A stretch of DNA of 64,000 nt from Streptomyces sp. GS7 (GCF_009834125.1 NZ_CP047146.1:7658501-7722500); one strand, 5' to 3'. Counted from the stretch's first letter, positions 17,748 through 26,260 are shown. Numbers and translations: made by a program. The notes: a model not told the origin generated them from the letters alone.

Positions 17748-18755
17748 ATGCGCCGCTACGGCAAGAACCCCGATGAGGACGACGTCCGCGTACGCCCCAA
17801 CCGCAAGGGCAACCGTCCCCGTACGAACATCCGCCCCAAGCACGAGGACGCCTGCGAGGGCCTGGTCCTGACCGTCGACCGGGGCCGCCTCACCTGCCTC
17901 ATCGAAGGCCGCACGGTCACCGCGATGAAGGCCCGCGAACTGGGCCGCAAGAGCGCCGTGGTCGGCGACCGGGTCGCGGTGGTCGGCGACCTGACCGGCG
18001 CCAAGGACACCCTCGCCCGGATAGTCCGGGTCGAACCGCGCACCTCGACGCTGCGCCGTACGGCCGACGACGACGACCCGTACGAGCGGGTGGTGGTCGC
18101 CAACGCCGACCAGCTCGCCATCGTCACCGCGCTCGCCGACCCCGAGCCGCGCCCGCGGCTCATCGACCGCTGCCTGGTCGCCGCCTACGACGCGGGCCTG
18201 GACCCGCTCCTGGTGCTGACCAAGTCGGATCTGGCCTCCGCGGACGCCCTGTTGGAGTCCTACGGCGCGCTCGGCGTCCCGTACGTCGTCACCAACCGCG
18301 ACGAACTCGCCGACGGCACCGCCGCCGACCGCGTCCGGGAGCAGCTGACCGGGCGGATGACGGCGTTCGTCGGGCACTCCGGGGTGGGCAAGACCACCCT
18401 GGTCAACGCCCTCGTCCCCGAGCGCCGCCGGGCCACCGGCCAGGTCAACGCGGTCACCGGCCGCGGCCGGCACACCACCACCTCCGCGCTCGCGCTGCCG
18501 CTGCCCGGCGACTCCGGCTGGGTCATCGACACCCCCGGCGTACGGTCCTTCGGGCTGGCCCACATCGACCCGTCCCGGGTCATCCACGCCTTCCCCGACC
18601 TGGAGCCGGGCACCGAAGGCTGCCCGCGCGCGTGCAGCCACGACGAGCAGGACTGCGCGCTGGACGAGTGGGTGGCCGACGGGCACGCCGAGCCGGCCCG
18701 GCTGTACTCACTGCGCCGCCTGCTGGCCACCCGGGAGCGACGCGAGGGCGACTGA
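17748..18755 (+). CDS. rsgA: Small-ribosomal-subunit biogenesis GTPase RsgA
   Basis: A 335-aa circularly permuted GTPase that checks 30S subunit maturation. The order is an OB-fold N-terminus, then G4 (TKSD), then G1 (GHSGVGKTTLVNAL), then G3 (DTPGVRSF), which shows the permutation. The C-terminal zinc motif CPRACSHDEQDC is complete. A basic tail-like N-terminus (RPNRKGNRPRTNIRPK) may contact rRNA. The start is the ATG 14 bp after aroA. The aroA-rsgA pairing also occurs in mycobacteria. Confidence 0.93.
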   Translation: MRRYGKNPDEDDVRVRPNRKGNRPRTNIRPKHEDACEGLVLTVDRGRLTCLIEGRTVTAMKARELGRKSAVVGDRVAVVGDLTGAKDTLARIVRVEPRTSTLRRTADDDDPYERVVVANADQLAIVTALADPEPRPRLIDRCLVAAYDAGLDPLLVLTKSDLASADALLESYGALGVPYVVTNRDELADGTAADRVREQLTGRMTAFVGHSGVGKTTLVNALVPERRRATGQVNAVTGRGRHTTTSALALPLPGDSGWVIDTPGVRSFGLAHIDPSRVIHAFPDLEPGTEGCPRACSHDEQDCALDEWVADGHAEPARLYSLRRLLATRERREGD

Positions 18756-18874
18756 CCGCGGCAATCCGCTGCCGCCCCTCCGGGCCGCGGGCATAATCGC
18801 ACCCGGGCCGGTCCCGTACCGGCGAAGTGGTCACCTGGCTGAAGCGGTCATCGAGCTGACGGAGGCAATGGGAC

Positions 18875-19198
18875 ATGGCGTGGCTGCTGGTCGTGGTGGC
18901 GGGGATCCTGGAGACCGGCTTCGCGGTCTGCCTCAAGCTCTCACACGGCTTCACCCGCCTCTTCCCGACCCTCGCCTTCGCCGCGTTCGCCCTCGGCAGC
19001 TTCGGCCTGCTGACGCTGGCGCTGCGCAAGCTCGACGTGGGCCCGGCGTACGCGGTCTGGACCGGAATCGGCGCGGCCGGCACCGCGATCTACGGCATGG
19101 TCTTCCTCGGCGACCTGGTCTCCACCCTGAAGATCGTCTCCATCACCCTGGTCATCGTCGGGGTGATCGGGCTGCAGTTGTCCGGGTCGGCGCACTGA
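18875..19198 (+). CDS. SMR-family exporter, SugE/Gdx subtype
   Basis: A 107-aa four-helix small multidrug resistance protein. Sequence features favour the guanidinium-exporter (Gdx, formerly SugE) branch over EmrE: the essential glutamate in AGILETGFAVCLK, then LSHGFTRLFPTLAF and VGPAYAVWTGIGAAG. Gdx proteins exchange guanidinium for protons as dimers. GGAGG lies 9 nt before the ATG. I looked for guanidine riboswitch signatures in the 118-bp leader and found none that I could recognise. The 3' half overlaps an opposing TetR reading frame. Confidence 0.88.
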   Translation: MAWLLVVVAGILETGFAVCLKLSHGFTRLFPTLAFAAFALGSFGLLTLALRKLDVGPAYAVWTGIGAAGTAIYGMVFLGDLVSTLKIVSITLVIVGVIGLQLSGSAH

Positions 19199-19888
19199 CA
19201 CCGGCCCCTCCGCCCGACCGGGTCCGGCCGCCGCGCCGCGCTCCGGCAGCCCCGCGAACGCGCCCCGTACGAGCCGGTCCACCGCCTCGCCCTCCGGCTC
19301 CCGGTGCGGCCCCCGCCGCGGCGGCGGTACCCGGCCCGGCGCCCGCCCGGCGGGACCCGGCCGAGGGTCCGCGCCGTCCGCCGGGGCGACCACGCAGGAC
19401 AGCGTCAGCCGGGCCGCGGTCTCGCAGGCGGCGCCCAGGGCGGGCAGCTCCTCGCGCGGCCAGCCGGGCTCCAGTGCGGCGACCGCCCTGTCCCGGAAGC
19501 GGCCGACCAGCTCGGCGGGACCGTTCGGCGGGGTCGGCAGACGGTCCGCCCAGCATCCGGTGAGCGCGGCCCTGACCAGCGGATTCGCCCGCGCCGTGCG
19601 CAGCGTCCAGGCCGCCGCGGCGACCACCCGCCCGGCCGCGTCGCCCGGCGCCCCGGCCGCCGCCGGCCCGTCCGGGGCGAGCGCCCGCTCCACCCCGGCC
19701 AGGTAGGTGTCGGTCTCCCGGCGGACGAGGGCGCGCGCCAGCCCCTCCTTGCTGCCGAACTCGTTGTAGAGCGTCTGCCGGGACACCCCGGCCGCGGTCG
19801 CCACGTCCACCATCCGAACGGTCGTCCAGGCGCGGGCCAGCAGCGCCGCATAGGCGGCGTCCAGGAGGGACTCACGTGCCGAAGGCAT
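18941..19888 (-). CDS. TetR-family transcriptional regulator with anomalously long C-terminus
   Basis: The frame encodes 315 aa. The N-terminal helix-turn-helix is typical of TetR (VRMVDVATAAGVSRQTLYNEFGSKEG, about residues 23-50), and the ligand domain runs to about residue 215-225. The remaining 90 residues are Gln/Asp/Arg-rich and are the antisense of the gdx gene, which suggests that the original stop codon was lost or shifted. The true protein may end near 19200. A TTGACA promoter containing a palindrome lies just upstream, fitting autorepression. The target is unknown. Confidence 0.75.
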   Translation of the reverse strand: MPSARESLLDAAYAALLARAWTTVRMVDVATAAGVSRQTLYNEFGSKEGLARALVRRETDTYLAGVERALAPDGPAAAGAPGDAAGRVVAAAAWTLRTARANPLVRAALTGCWADRLPTPPNGPAELVGRFRDRAVAALEPGWPREELPALGAACETAARLTLSCVVAPADGADPRPGPAGRAPGRVPPPRRGPHREPEGEAVDRLVRGAFAGLPERGAAAGPGRAEGPVSVRRPGQLQPDHPDDDQGDGDDLQGGDQVAEEDHAVDRGAGRADSGPDRVRRAHVELAQRQRQQAEAAEGERGEGEGREEAGEAV

Positions 19889-19932
19889 CCCCCACCTCCC
19901 CGGGCCGAGGCCCGAATCAGCTGCTCCCGCAC

Positions 19933-19961
19933 AGAATTGACGCCACGTCAGAAGCTGTCAA
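19933..19961 (-). promoter_or_regulatory. TetR-gene promoter with palindromic operator
   Basis: On the minus strand a perfect -35 TTGACA (19961-19956), 17-nt spacer and AATTCT (19938-19933) point at the TetR gene. Within the spacer and -10 lies TGACG-CCA-CGTCA (19938-19950), a perfect 5-3-5 palindrome of the size TetR dimers bind. Autorepression is inferred. Confidence 0.6.
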
Positions 19962-20074
19962 GGGTCGCCGCGGGGACCGTCCGGGGGAGCCTGCGCGCCG
20001 CGCCCCGAGACACCACCCGTAGGGCCCGGCATGGTCGTGTGGCTCCCGCGTATACCAGTAGATACTGTTCGCAC

Positions 20075-20878
20075 ATGCCCGACTATCACGATGATCTTCG
20101 CCTCGGCCATGTCCTCGCGGACGCCGCGGACGCCGCGACGATGGAGCGGTTCAAGGCCCTCGACCTCAAGGTCGAGACCAAACCGGACATGACACCGGTG
20201 AGCGAGGCGGACAAATCCGCCGAGGAGCTGATCCGCGGCCAGCTCCAGCGCGCCCGGCCGCGGGACGCGGTGCTCGGCGAGGAGTTCGGCAGCGAGGGCT
20301 CGGGGCCGCGCCGCTGGATCATCGACCCGATCGACGGCACCAAGAACTACGTCCGCGGGGTGCCGGTGTGGGCGACGCTGATCGCCCTGATGGAGCGCGG
20401 CGAGGGCGGCGACCGGCCGGTGGTCGGCATCGTCTCCGCCCCGGCGCTGAACCGCCGCTGGTGGGCCGCCGAGGGCCTGGGCGCCTTCACCGGCCGCAGC
20501 CTGACCTCCGCGACCCGGCTCACCGCCTCGCGGGTCGGCCGCATCCAGGACGCCTCGTTCGCGTACTCCTCGCTGACCGGCTGGGAGGAGCGCGGCCGAC
20601 TGTCCAGTTTCCTCGACCTGTCCCGGGACTGCTGGCGCACCCGGGCCTACGGGGACTTCTGGCCGTACATGATGGTCGCCGAGGGCTCGGTGGACATCTG
20701 CGCGGAGCCCGAGCTGTCGCTGTGGGACATGGCGGCCTGCGCGGTCATCGTCCAGGAGTCGGGCGGCCGGTTCACGGGGCTGGACGGCCGACCGGGCCCG
20801 CACAGCGGGAACGCCGCCGCCTCCAACGGGCTGCTCCACGAGGACCTGCTGAGCTACCTCGGCGACACCCGGGGCTGA
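20075..20878 (+). CDS. hisN: Histidinol-phosphatase, inositol-monophosphatase-like
   Basis: A 267-aa member of the IMPase superfamily, matching the HisN-type histidinol-phosphate phosphatase that Actinobacteria use in histidine synthesis. The metal-site motifs are GEEFG, DPIDGTKNY and WDMAACAVIVQESGG. The closest functional assignment (HisN rather than IMPase) rests on the FAYSSLTGWEERGR region and on recalled gene order in Streptomyces. The ATG at 20075 lies about 8 nt after a GATACT element, so the transcript may be leaderless or nearly so. Confidence 0.85.
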   Translation: MPDYHDDLRLGHVLADAADAATMERFKALDLKVETKPDMTPVSEADKSAEELIRGQLQRARPRDAVLGEEFGSEGSGPRRWIIDPIDGTKNYVRGVPVWATLIALMERGEGGDRPVVGIVSAPALNRRWWAAEGLGAFTGRSLTSATRLTASRVGRIQDASFAYSSLTGWEERGRLSSFLDLSRDCWRTRAYGDFWPYMMVAEGSVDICAEPELSLWDMAACAVIVQESGGRFTGLDGRPGPHSGNAAASNGLLHEDLLSYLGDTRG

Positions 20879-21002
20879 CGTCCGGCGGCCGGCCCGCGGC
20901 CGATCGCGCGCCGAGTCCAGGTGCCGACCTGCGCCGACCCGCGAAGGGGCAGATATTCGGACAGGCGTCCAACATTTGCCCCTTGTTGCGCCAACCGGAG
21001 CA

Positions 21003-21041
21003 TGTGAACATGAGAATCCCCCAGTTTGTGAACTTGTGAAT
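21003..21041 (+). repeat. Three TGTGAA repeats and a 9-codon mini-ORF upstream of the CBS gene
   Basis: TGTGAAC occurs at 21003 and 21027, and TGTGAAT at 21035. Interleaved with them, the ATG at 21010 opens a nine-codon frame (MRIPQFVNL, stop at 21037-21039) with CGGAG eight or nine bases ahead of it. The repeats may be a regulator site or the frame a leader peptide; neither is proven. Confidence 0.35.
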
Positions 21042-21083
21042 CGGTTCGCAAGGTCACATGCACCAAGGAGGTGGCTCCACTCC

Positions 21084-21491
21084 ATGCCCATGCTCGTCAA
21101 AGACGCCATGAGCACGGTGGTCCTCACCATCGGGCCGGCTCACACCCTCCGCCAGGCGGCACGACTGATGGCGGCCCGCCGCATCGGCTCGGCCGTGGTC
21201 CTCGACAACGACACCTGTGGCATCGGCATCCTCACCGAGCGCGACATCCTCAACTCCCTCGGCGCGGGCGAGAACCCCGACCGGGAGACCGCACAGAGCC
21301 ACACCACCCCCGACGTGGTCTTCGCGACACCGGACTGGACCCTGGACGACGCCGCGGAGGCCATGGTGCGCGGCGGCTTCCGCCATCTCATCGTCCTCGA
21401 CGACCACGAACCGGTCGGCGTCGTCTCGGTCCGCGACATCATCCGCTGCTGGTCGGCCGTCCCGGTGCGGGCGGACGCAATTCCCGCCTGA
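21084..21491 (+). CDS. Tandem CBS-domain protein
   Basis: A 135-aa protein made almost entirely of two CBS motifs: VKDAMSTVVLTIGPAHTLRQAARLM to LTERDIL, then PDWTLDDAAEAMVRGGFRHLIVL to VVSVRDII. Paired CBS domains bind adenine nucleotides, and such stand-alone proteins are common in Streptomyces. The partner is unknown. AAGGAGG lies about 13 nt upstream of the ATG at 21084; a second ATG at 21090 is possible and loses two residues. Confidence 0.85.
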   Translation: MPMLVKDAMSTVVLTIGPAHTLRQAARLMAARRIGSAVVLDNDTCGIGILTERDILNSLGAGENPDRETAQSHTTPDVVFATPDWTLDDAAEAMVRGGFRHLIVLDDHEPVGVVSVRDIIRCWSAVPVRADAIPA

Positions 21492-21495
21492 GGCT

Positions 21496-21602
21496 GCAAG
21501 CCGGGCAAGCACTGCTGCAAGCCGGGCAAGCGCTGCCGGCAAGCCGGGCAAGCGCTGCCGGCAAGCCGAGCCAGTGCTGCCGGCTGGCCCGGCCGGTGCC
21601 GC
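21496..21602 (+). repeat. Five degenerate 21-22-bp tandem repeats after the CBS gene
   Basis: The 20-bp core GCAAGCCGGGCAAGCGCTGC, or close variants, starts at 21496, 21517, 21539, 21561 and 21583. The first three copies are nearly identical and the last two are increasingly diverged. The array begins four bases after the CBS stop codon. Confidence 0.8.
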
Positions 21603-21643
21603 CGCGGGCCGGACCGGTTCCGTACGCTCCCCTCCAAGGCGCA

Positions 21644-21680
21644 CGAAGAGGCCGGAGCCCCATGGCGTCCGGCCTCTTCG
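21644..21680. terminator. Bidirectional terminator between CBS gene and katA
   Basis: CGAAGAGGCCGGA (21644-21656) pairs perfectly with 21668-21680 across an 11-nt loop. It lies between two convergent genes. Confidence 0.75.
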
Positions 21681-21770
21681 GCTCTTACGGCAAGCGGCAG
21701 TTGAGCGGTCCCGCGGCCGGAGACGTCCCCGCGTGAAGCGGCGGCGGTCCGGCCGGGGGGGGCGCTCCGG

Positions 21771-23234
21771 CTAGCCGCGCAGGGCCTGGACCGCGGCTTC
21801 CAGCCGCTTGCCGTAGTCCGCGTCCGCCTTGCGGAAGTTCTCGATCGCGCGCTGCGCGATGTCGTCGCGGGAGACCTTGGCGATGAAGCCCGCCAGGTTG
21901 TTGATCAGGCGCTCCTTCTCGGCCTCCGATATCAGGCGGTAGAGGTTGCCCGCCTGCACGAAGTCGTCGTCCTCGGCGTGCGAGGGCGCCGCGCTCTTGC
22001 CGGACTCACCGGTCACCGCGACCGGCTGCCACAGCGCCCGACCGGTCTCGGCCGGGCCGCCGAAGCTGTTCGGCTCGTAGTTCTTCCGGCCGCCGTGGCG
22101 GCCGTCGTAGAGGGCCCCGTCGCGGCCGTGGCTGCGCGCCTCCGTGGCGTGCGGGCGGTTGACCGGGAGGTGGTCGGCGTTGATGCCGACGCGGTAGCGG
22201 TGGGCGTCGCCGTACGCGAAGAGCCGGCCCTGGAGCATCTTGTCGGGGGACGGGCCGATACCCGGCACGAAGTGGTGCGGGGAGAAGATCGACTGCTCGA
22301 CCTCGGCGAAGATGTTCTGCGGGTTGCGGTTGAGCTCCAACTTGCCGATCTCGATCGGCGGGTAGTCCTCGTGCGGCCAGACCTTGGTCAGGTCGAACGG
22401 GTTGAAGCGGTAGGTGGCCGCCTCGGCCGCCGGCATGATCTGCACCTGGACGGTCCAGGTCGGGAAGTCGCCGCGCTCGATGGACTCGCGCAGGTCGCGC
22501 TGGTGGCTGTCCGGGTCCTCACCGGCGAGCTTGTTGGCCTCGTCCTGGGTGAGGTTCTTGATGCCCTGGTCGGTCTTGAAGTGGTACTTGACCCAGAAGA
22601 CCTCGCCCGCCTCGTTGTTCCACTGGAAGGTGTGCGAGCCGTAGCCGTTCATGTGGCGGTACGTGGCGGGGATGCCGCGGTCGCCGAACAGCCAGGTCAC
22701 CTGGTGGGTGGACTCGGGCGACAGGCCCCAGAAGTCCCAGACGTTGTCCGCCTCTTGGGAGCCGGTGTACGGGTCGCGCTTCTGGGTGTGGATGAAGTCG
22801 GGGAACTTGATGGCGTCCTTGATGAAGAACACCGGGGTGTTGTTGCCGACGAGGTCGTAGTTGCCCTCCTCGGTGTAGAACTTCAGGGCGAAGCCACGGG
22901 GGTCGCGCACCGCGTCCGCCGCTCCGAGGTTGCCGGCGACCGTCGAGAAGCGCAGGAACGTCTCGGTCTGCTTGCCGACCTCGGAGAGGAAGTTCGCGCG
23001 GGTGTACTTGGTCACGTCCGCGGTCACCGTGAACGTGCCGTACGCACCGGCGCCCCGGGCGTGCACGATGCGCTCCGGAATGCGCTCGCGGTTGAAGTGC
23101 GCGAGCTTCTCGATCAGGAGCTGGTCCTGGATCAGACCGGGGCCGCCGACGCCGGCCGTCTCGCTGTTCTGGTTGTCCGCGACCGGGGCCCCGGCCTCTG
23201 TGGTCAGCGGTCCGGTGGTGGTCTCTACCGACAC
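21771..23234 (-). CDS. katA: Monofunctional haem catalase
   Basis: A 487-aa small-subunit catalase. The distal histidine is H58 in the [10 protein letters not shown] motif, the distal asparagine is in [11 protein letters not shown] (residues 130-140), and the proximal haem-ligand tyrosine is near residue 339 in [14 protein letters not shown]. It dismutates hydrogen peroxide. It is transcribed divergently from catR, with a strong promoter whose spacer holds a Fur-type inverted repeat, which matches peroxide induction through CatR as described for S. coelicolor catA. Confidence 0.96.
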   Translation of the reverse strand: MSVETTTGPLTTEAGAPVADNQNSETAGVGGPGLIQDQLLIEKLAHFNRERIPERIVHARGAGAYGTFTVTADVTKYTRANFLSEVGKQTETFLRFSTVAGNLGAADAVRDPRGFALKFYTEEGNYDLVGNNTPVFFIKDAIKFPDFIHTQKRDPYTGSQEADNVWDFWGLSPESTHQVTWLFGDRGIPATYRHMNGYGSHTFQWNNEAGEVFWVKYHFKTDQGIKNLTQDEANKLAGEDPDSHQRDLRESIERGDFPTWTVQVQIMPAAEAATYRFNPFDLTKVWPHEDYPPIEIGKLELNRNPQNIFAEVEQSIFSPHHFVPGIGPSPDKMLQGRLFAYGDAHRYRVGINADHLPVNRPHATEARSHGRDGALYDGRHGGRKNYEPNSFGGPAETGRALWQPVAVTGESGKSAAPSHAEDDDFVQAGNLYRLISEAEKERLINNLAGFIAKVSRDDIAQRAIENFRKADADYGKRLEAAVQALRG

Positions 23235-23285
23235 GTGCGCCTCCTGACGTCTTCGTACACCTGCCCTTGGCTTGCGCCGATCACG

Positions 23286-23313
23286 ATCCTACATTGGACA
23301 TTGTCTAAGTCAA
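23286..23313 (-). promoter_or_regulatory. katA promoter with CatR operator in the spacer
   Basis: Reading toward katA: TTGACT (23313-23308), 16 nt, TAGGAT (23291-23286). The spacer contains a 7-1-7 inverted repeat TTGGACA-T-TGTCTAA (23294-23308) with 6 of 7 bases matched, the geometry of PerR/Fur boxes. CatR bound here would block the polymerase. Confidence 0.8.
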
Positions 23314-23370
23314 GAAGTGCACGAAACTCGTACCCGATCCGGTGATGGACCCCCACTGGTACCCTGGTGT

Positions 23371-23385
23371 CTATCTGACTGATAG
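23371..23385 (+). promoter_or_regulatory. Second 7-1-7 inverted repeat, ahead of catR
   Basis: CTATCTG-A-CTGATAG, with 6 of 7 bases matched, ends nine bases before the catR ATG. Its arms differ from those of the katA box, so it may be a weaker CatR site serving autorepression, or a different site. Confidence 0.5.
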
Positions 23386-23394
23386 GTGATTGGC

Positions 23395-23811
23395 ATGAGT
23401 GACCTGCTGGAACGACTCCGGGGACGCGGCTGGCGGCTGACCGCACAGCGCCGCGTCGTCGCCGAGGTCCTCGACGGGGACCACGTCCACTACACCGCCG
23501 ACGAGGTGCACGCCCGGGCGACCGAACGCCTCCCCGAGATCTCCCGCGCCACGGTCTACAACACCCTCGGCGAACTGGTCTCGCTCGGCGAGGTGATCGA
23601 GGTGAGCACCGACGGCCGCGCCAAGCGCTACGACCCCAACGCCCATCACGACCACCAGCACCTGGTCTGCTCGCGCTGCGGCACGATCCGCGACGTCCAC
23701 GTCCACGGCGACCCGCTCTCCGCCCTCCCCGAACCGGAGCGCTACGGCTTCCAGGTCTCCGAGGTCACCGTGACGTACCGGGGCATCTGCCCCAACTGCT
23801 CCGGCTCCTGA
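23395..23811 (+). CDS. catR: Fur/PerR-family peroxide-responsive repressor CatR
   Basis: A 138-aa Fur-family protein. The winged-helix part (WRLTAQRRVVAEVL to EISRATVYNTL) is followed by the metal region with HHDHQHLVC and two zinc-binding pairs, CSRC and CPNC. It represses katA until metal-catalysed oxidation inactivates it. The divergent katA gene and two inverted repeats in the shared 160-bp region support the name. The ATG at 23395 has AGGTGA before it; a start nine bases earlier is also possible. Confidence 0.9.
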   Translation: MSDLLERLRGRGWRLTAQRRVVAEVLDGDHVHYTADEVHARATERLPEISRATVYNTLGELVSLGEVIEVSTDGRAKRYDPNAHHDHQHLVCSRCGTIRDVHVHGDPLSALPEPERYGFQVSEVTVTYRGICPNCSGS

Positions 23812-23973
23812 GGGAGGGGCCGGCCGGAGTCCGCACCGGCCCGGCGGCGGGGCGGACTCCGCCTCGCCGCTCGACCGCGCCCCGTACGCGGAGGCGGCAG
23901 GCGGCCGGGCCGTGAACCGGCGGTCCCGGTGGAGGGCCTGGGCCGCGGCACGTAGGAGAGCGCATACGACGAA

Positions 23974-24000
23974 GGCCCGGATCCTCGAAGGATCCGGGCC
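23974..24000 (-). terminator. Terminator of the first initiator tRNA gene
   Basis: An 11-bp perfect stem (GGCCCGGATCC and complement) with a 5-nt loop lies 11 bp beyond the tRNA 3' end. Read on the minus strand it is followed by TTCGT. Confidence 0.75.
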
Positions 24001-24011
24001 CTGGTCTTCAG

Positions 24012-24085
24012 TAGCGGGGACAGGATTTGAACCTGCGACCTCTGGGTTATGAGCCCAGCGAGCTACCGAGCTGCTCCACCCCGCG
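24012..24085 (-). tRNA. Initiator tRNA-fMet (CAU)
   Basis: A 74-nt cloverleaf without encoded CCA. The anticodon loop is CTCATAA. The three G-C pairs of the anticodon stem (GGG/CCC) and the mismatched first acceptor pair (C1 with U72) mark it as an initiator. The acceptor arms are CGCGGGG and CCCCGCT. A promoter (TTGCGC at 24128-24123, 18 nt, TAGAGT at 24104-24099) stands 13 bp upstream of the mature 5' end. Confidence 0.95.
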
Positions 24086-24208
24086 TCGTTGTGGCACAAC
24101 TCTAACCCCAGGCCGACGACCAGCGCAAATCCCTTCCGCGGCCCAGGGCCCGGCCCTCCGGCAGCACCCCTGGGCCGCCGCGGGCCCGGCCCTGCCCCAT
24201 CGACCGAC

Positions 24209-26053
24209 TCAGGCGCTCAGCTCCTCCTGGAGGGCGGTGCGGAGCCGCGCCGCCCGCTCCGCGACCTCCGGCGGCCCCAGCTCCACGGCCCGCCCGCACC
24301 ACTTCTGCGCCTCCGCCAGCGCACCGCGCCGGGCGGCGATCAGCGCCAGCCGGAGCGCCGCCCGGCCGTGGCCGTCCTCGGCGGCGCGCTGCCACCACAT
24401 GGTGGCCTCGGGGAGGCTGCCCTCGCGGGCCAGCAGCAGCCCGAGGTTGAAGGCGCCGTTGCGGCTGCCGGCCTCGGCCGCCGCGCGGTACCAGGTCGCC
24501 GCCTCGACGGCATCACCACGAGCCGCCGCGAACATGCCAACCCGGACCTGGGCGCGGCGGTGCCCCTGCCGGGCGGCCCTCTCGTACCACTGCGTGCTCT
24601 CGTCGTCGCCGGTCCGGTCACCGTCCGCGGGCCCGGCGCCGCCCGCCTCCGCGGCCTTGCGGTCCAGGAGGTCGGCGAGCCGGAACGCGGCCTCGGCGCT
24701 GCCGCCGCCGGCGGCGCAGCGCAGATTCCGCTCCGCGTCCAGGAGTTCGCCGTCGCGCAGCTGCACGATGGCGACCTGGAGCGCCGCCTCGGTGTGCCCG
24801 GCCGCCGCCGCCCGCTCGTACCAGCAGTGCGCCAGCCGCTCCTCACCGCGGCCGGCGAACAGGATGCCGAGGTTGAACGCGGCGTCCACGCTGCCCGCTT
24901 CGGCCGCCTTGGAGAACCACGGCTCCGCCCCGGATGCGTCGCCGCGCTGGAGCAGCAGGATGGCCAGCGCGTTGGCGGCCTCGCGGTGGCCCGCGTACGC
25001 GGCCCGGCGGTACCACTGCTCGCTGCGGCCCGGTGAGCCCTGCTCGGCGCACAACAGGCCCAGGTTGTAGGCACCGTTGACGTCCCCGGCTTCCAGCGCG
25101 GCGCGGTACCAGCGCTCGGCGGTCTGCAGTTCGCCGCGGTCGGCGTGCAGCGCGCCCAGCGCGTTGGCGGCGTTGCCGTCGCCGTCCTGGGCCGCGCGCC
25201 GCCACCACTCCGCGGCGCTCTCCTCGTCCCCGGCGTCGCGCAGCAGGAAGCCCAGCGCGCAGGCGGCCCGCGCCTCACCGTCCTTGGCCGCGGACAGGTA
25301 CCAGCGGCCCGCCTCCTGGACGTCGCCGCGGTCCTCCAGCAGCGCGCCCAACTGGAGCGCGGCCCGCCGGTGTCCGCGCGCGGCGGCCTGGCGGTACCAC
25401 TGCTCGGCCTCGGCCTGCTGCGTCAACTCGCCGTAGGCGGGCACCGCTCGGCGGTCCGCGTCGCGACCGTCCTCGATGAGCCGGGCCAGGCGGTACGCGG
25501 CCTCGCGGTGGCCGCGCTCGGCGGCGGTCCGGAACCAGCGCTCGGCGCCGATGTCGCCCCGGTGCTCCAGCAGGTCGGCGAGGCCGTACGCGCCCAGGCA
25601 GTGGCCGGACTCCGCGGACTGGCGCAGCCAGTACTCGGCGGCCGGTTCGTCGCCGCGCTCGCGGTAGTGGCGGCCCAGGGCGTGCGCGGCGGCGGCGGAG
25701 CCGGCGACGGCGGCGATCCGCCACCAGCCGGCGGCCTCGTCGGCGTAGCCCCGCTGGTGCAGCAGGACGCCGAGGTTGTTGGCCGCGGCGCGGTCTCCGG
25801 CGGCGGCTGCGGAGCGCAGGTGCGGCTCGGCCCCGTCCAGGTCGGCGCGGCGCAGCAGCATCGCGCCCAGCGCGCTCATGGCGGCGGTGTCGCCCGCCTG
25901 CGCGGCCCGGCGGTGACTGGTCTCGGTCACCGCGTCGGACGCCTCGGCGGCCTCCATCGCGTCCATCGGCATCTCGGATTCGCGCCCGTCGTCGGGCGCA
26001 TGCACAAACCGGTCTGTCTCCAACAACCTTGCCTTGTCCCCCATAAGAGCCAT
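24209..26053 (-). CDS. Sel1-like/TPR repeat protein
   Basis: A 614-aa protein consisting almost wholly of 33-38-residue alpha-alpha repeats of the Sel1 type, with recurring AxxLGxLLxxRGxxxxAxxWxxxAAxxG, about 14-15 copies from residue 50 onward. There is no signal peptide, membrane span or catalytic domain. It is probably a cytosolic scaffold; partners are unknown. It sits between two identical tRNA genes, all on the same strand. The ATG at 26053 has GGGTGA upstream; an ATG three codons later is the alternative. Confidence 0.85.
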   Translation of the reverse strand: MALMGDKARLLETDRFVHAPDDGRESEMPMDAMEAAEASDAVTETSHRRAAQAGDTAAMSALGAMLLRRADLDGAEPHLRSAAAAGDRAAANNLGVLLHQRGYADEAAGWWRIAAVAGSAAAAHALGRHYRERGDEPAAEYWLRQSAESGHCLGAYGLADLLEHRGDIGAERWFRTAAERGHREAAYRLARLIEDGRDADRRAVPAYGELTQQAEAEQWYRQAAARGHRRAALQLGALLEDRGDVQEAGRWYLSAAKDGEARAACALGFLLRDAGDEESAAEWWRRAAQDGDGNAANALGALHADRGELQTAERWYRAALEAGDVNGAYNLGLLCAEQGSPGRSEQWYRRAAYAGHREAANALAILLLQRGDASGAEPWFSKAAEAGSVDAAFNLGILFAGRGEERLAHCWYERAAAAGHTEAALQVAIVQLRDGELLDAERNLRCAAGGGSAEAAFRLADLLDRKAAEAGGAGPADGDRTGDDESTQWYERAARQGHRRAQVRVGMFAAARGDAVEAATWYRAAAEAGSRNGAFNLGLLLAREGSLPEATMWWQRAAEDGHGRAALRLALIAARRGALAEAQKWCGRAVELGPPEVAERAARLRTALQEELSA

Positions 26054-26220
26054 CGTCGCATCACCCGTAACCCGCGTACACCTGGTATACCGCAGCCAGT
26101 GAGGTCACTTCAGCGGTTTGTCGACTTCCCGACACGGCGACATGCCAAACTCAAGCACACAGCTTTCCCACATGGGTCTTCCGACCCGCCCCCGGCCAGC
26201 TTTGACCCGAACGCATGACG

Positions 26221-26251
26221 AAGGCCCGGATTCTCAAGGAATCCGGGCCTT
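26221..26251 (-). terminator. Terminator of the second initiator tRNA gene
   Basis: AAGGCCCGGATTC and its complement form a 13-bp stem around TCAAG, starting 10 bp beyond the tRNA. It is a near-copy of the terminator at 23974-24000. Confidence 0.75.
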
Positions 26252-26260
26252 GGTCTTGAG

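Noticed and set aside
18756..18874. Possible guanidine riboswitch ahead of the gdx gene
   Set aside because: I could not match the leader to the guanidine-I, -II or -III core motifs. Only a short GCGGCA/TGCCGC hairpin (18758-18775) is visible, which fits a weak rsgA terminator.
23078..23095. GGAAT followed by GTT inside katA
   Set aside because: The spacing is far too short for a SigR promoter and it lies in coding sequence. Other GGAAT occurrences in the window also lack a correctly spaced GTT.
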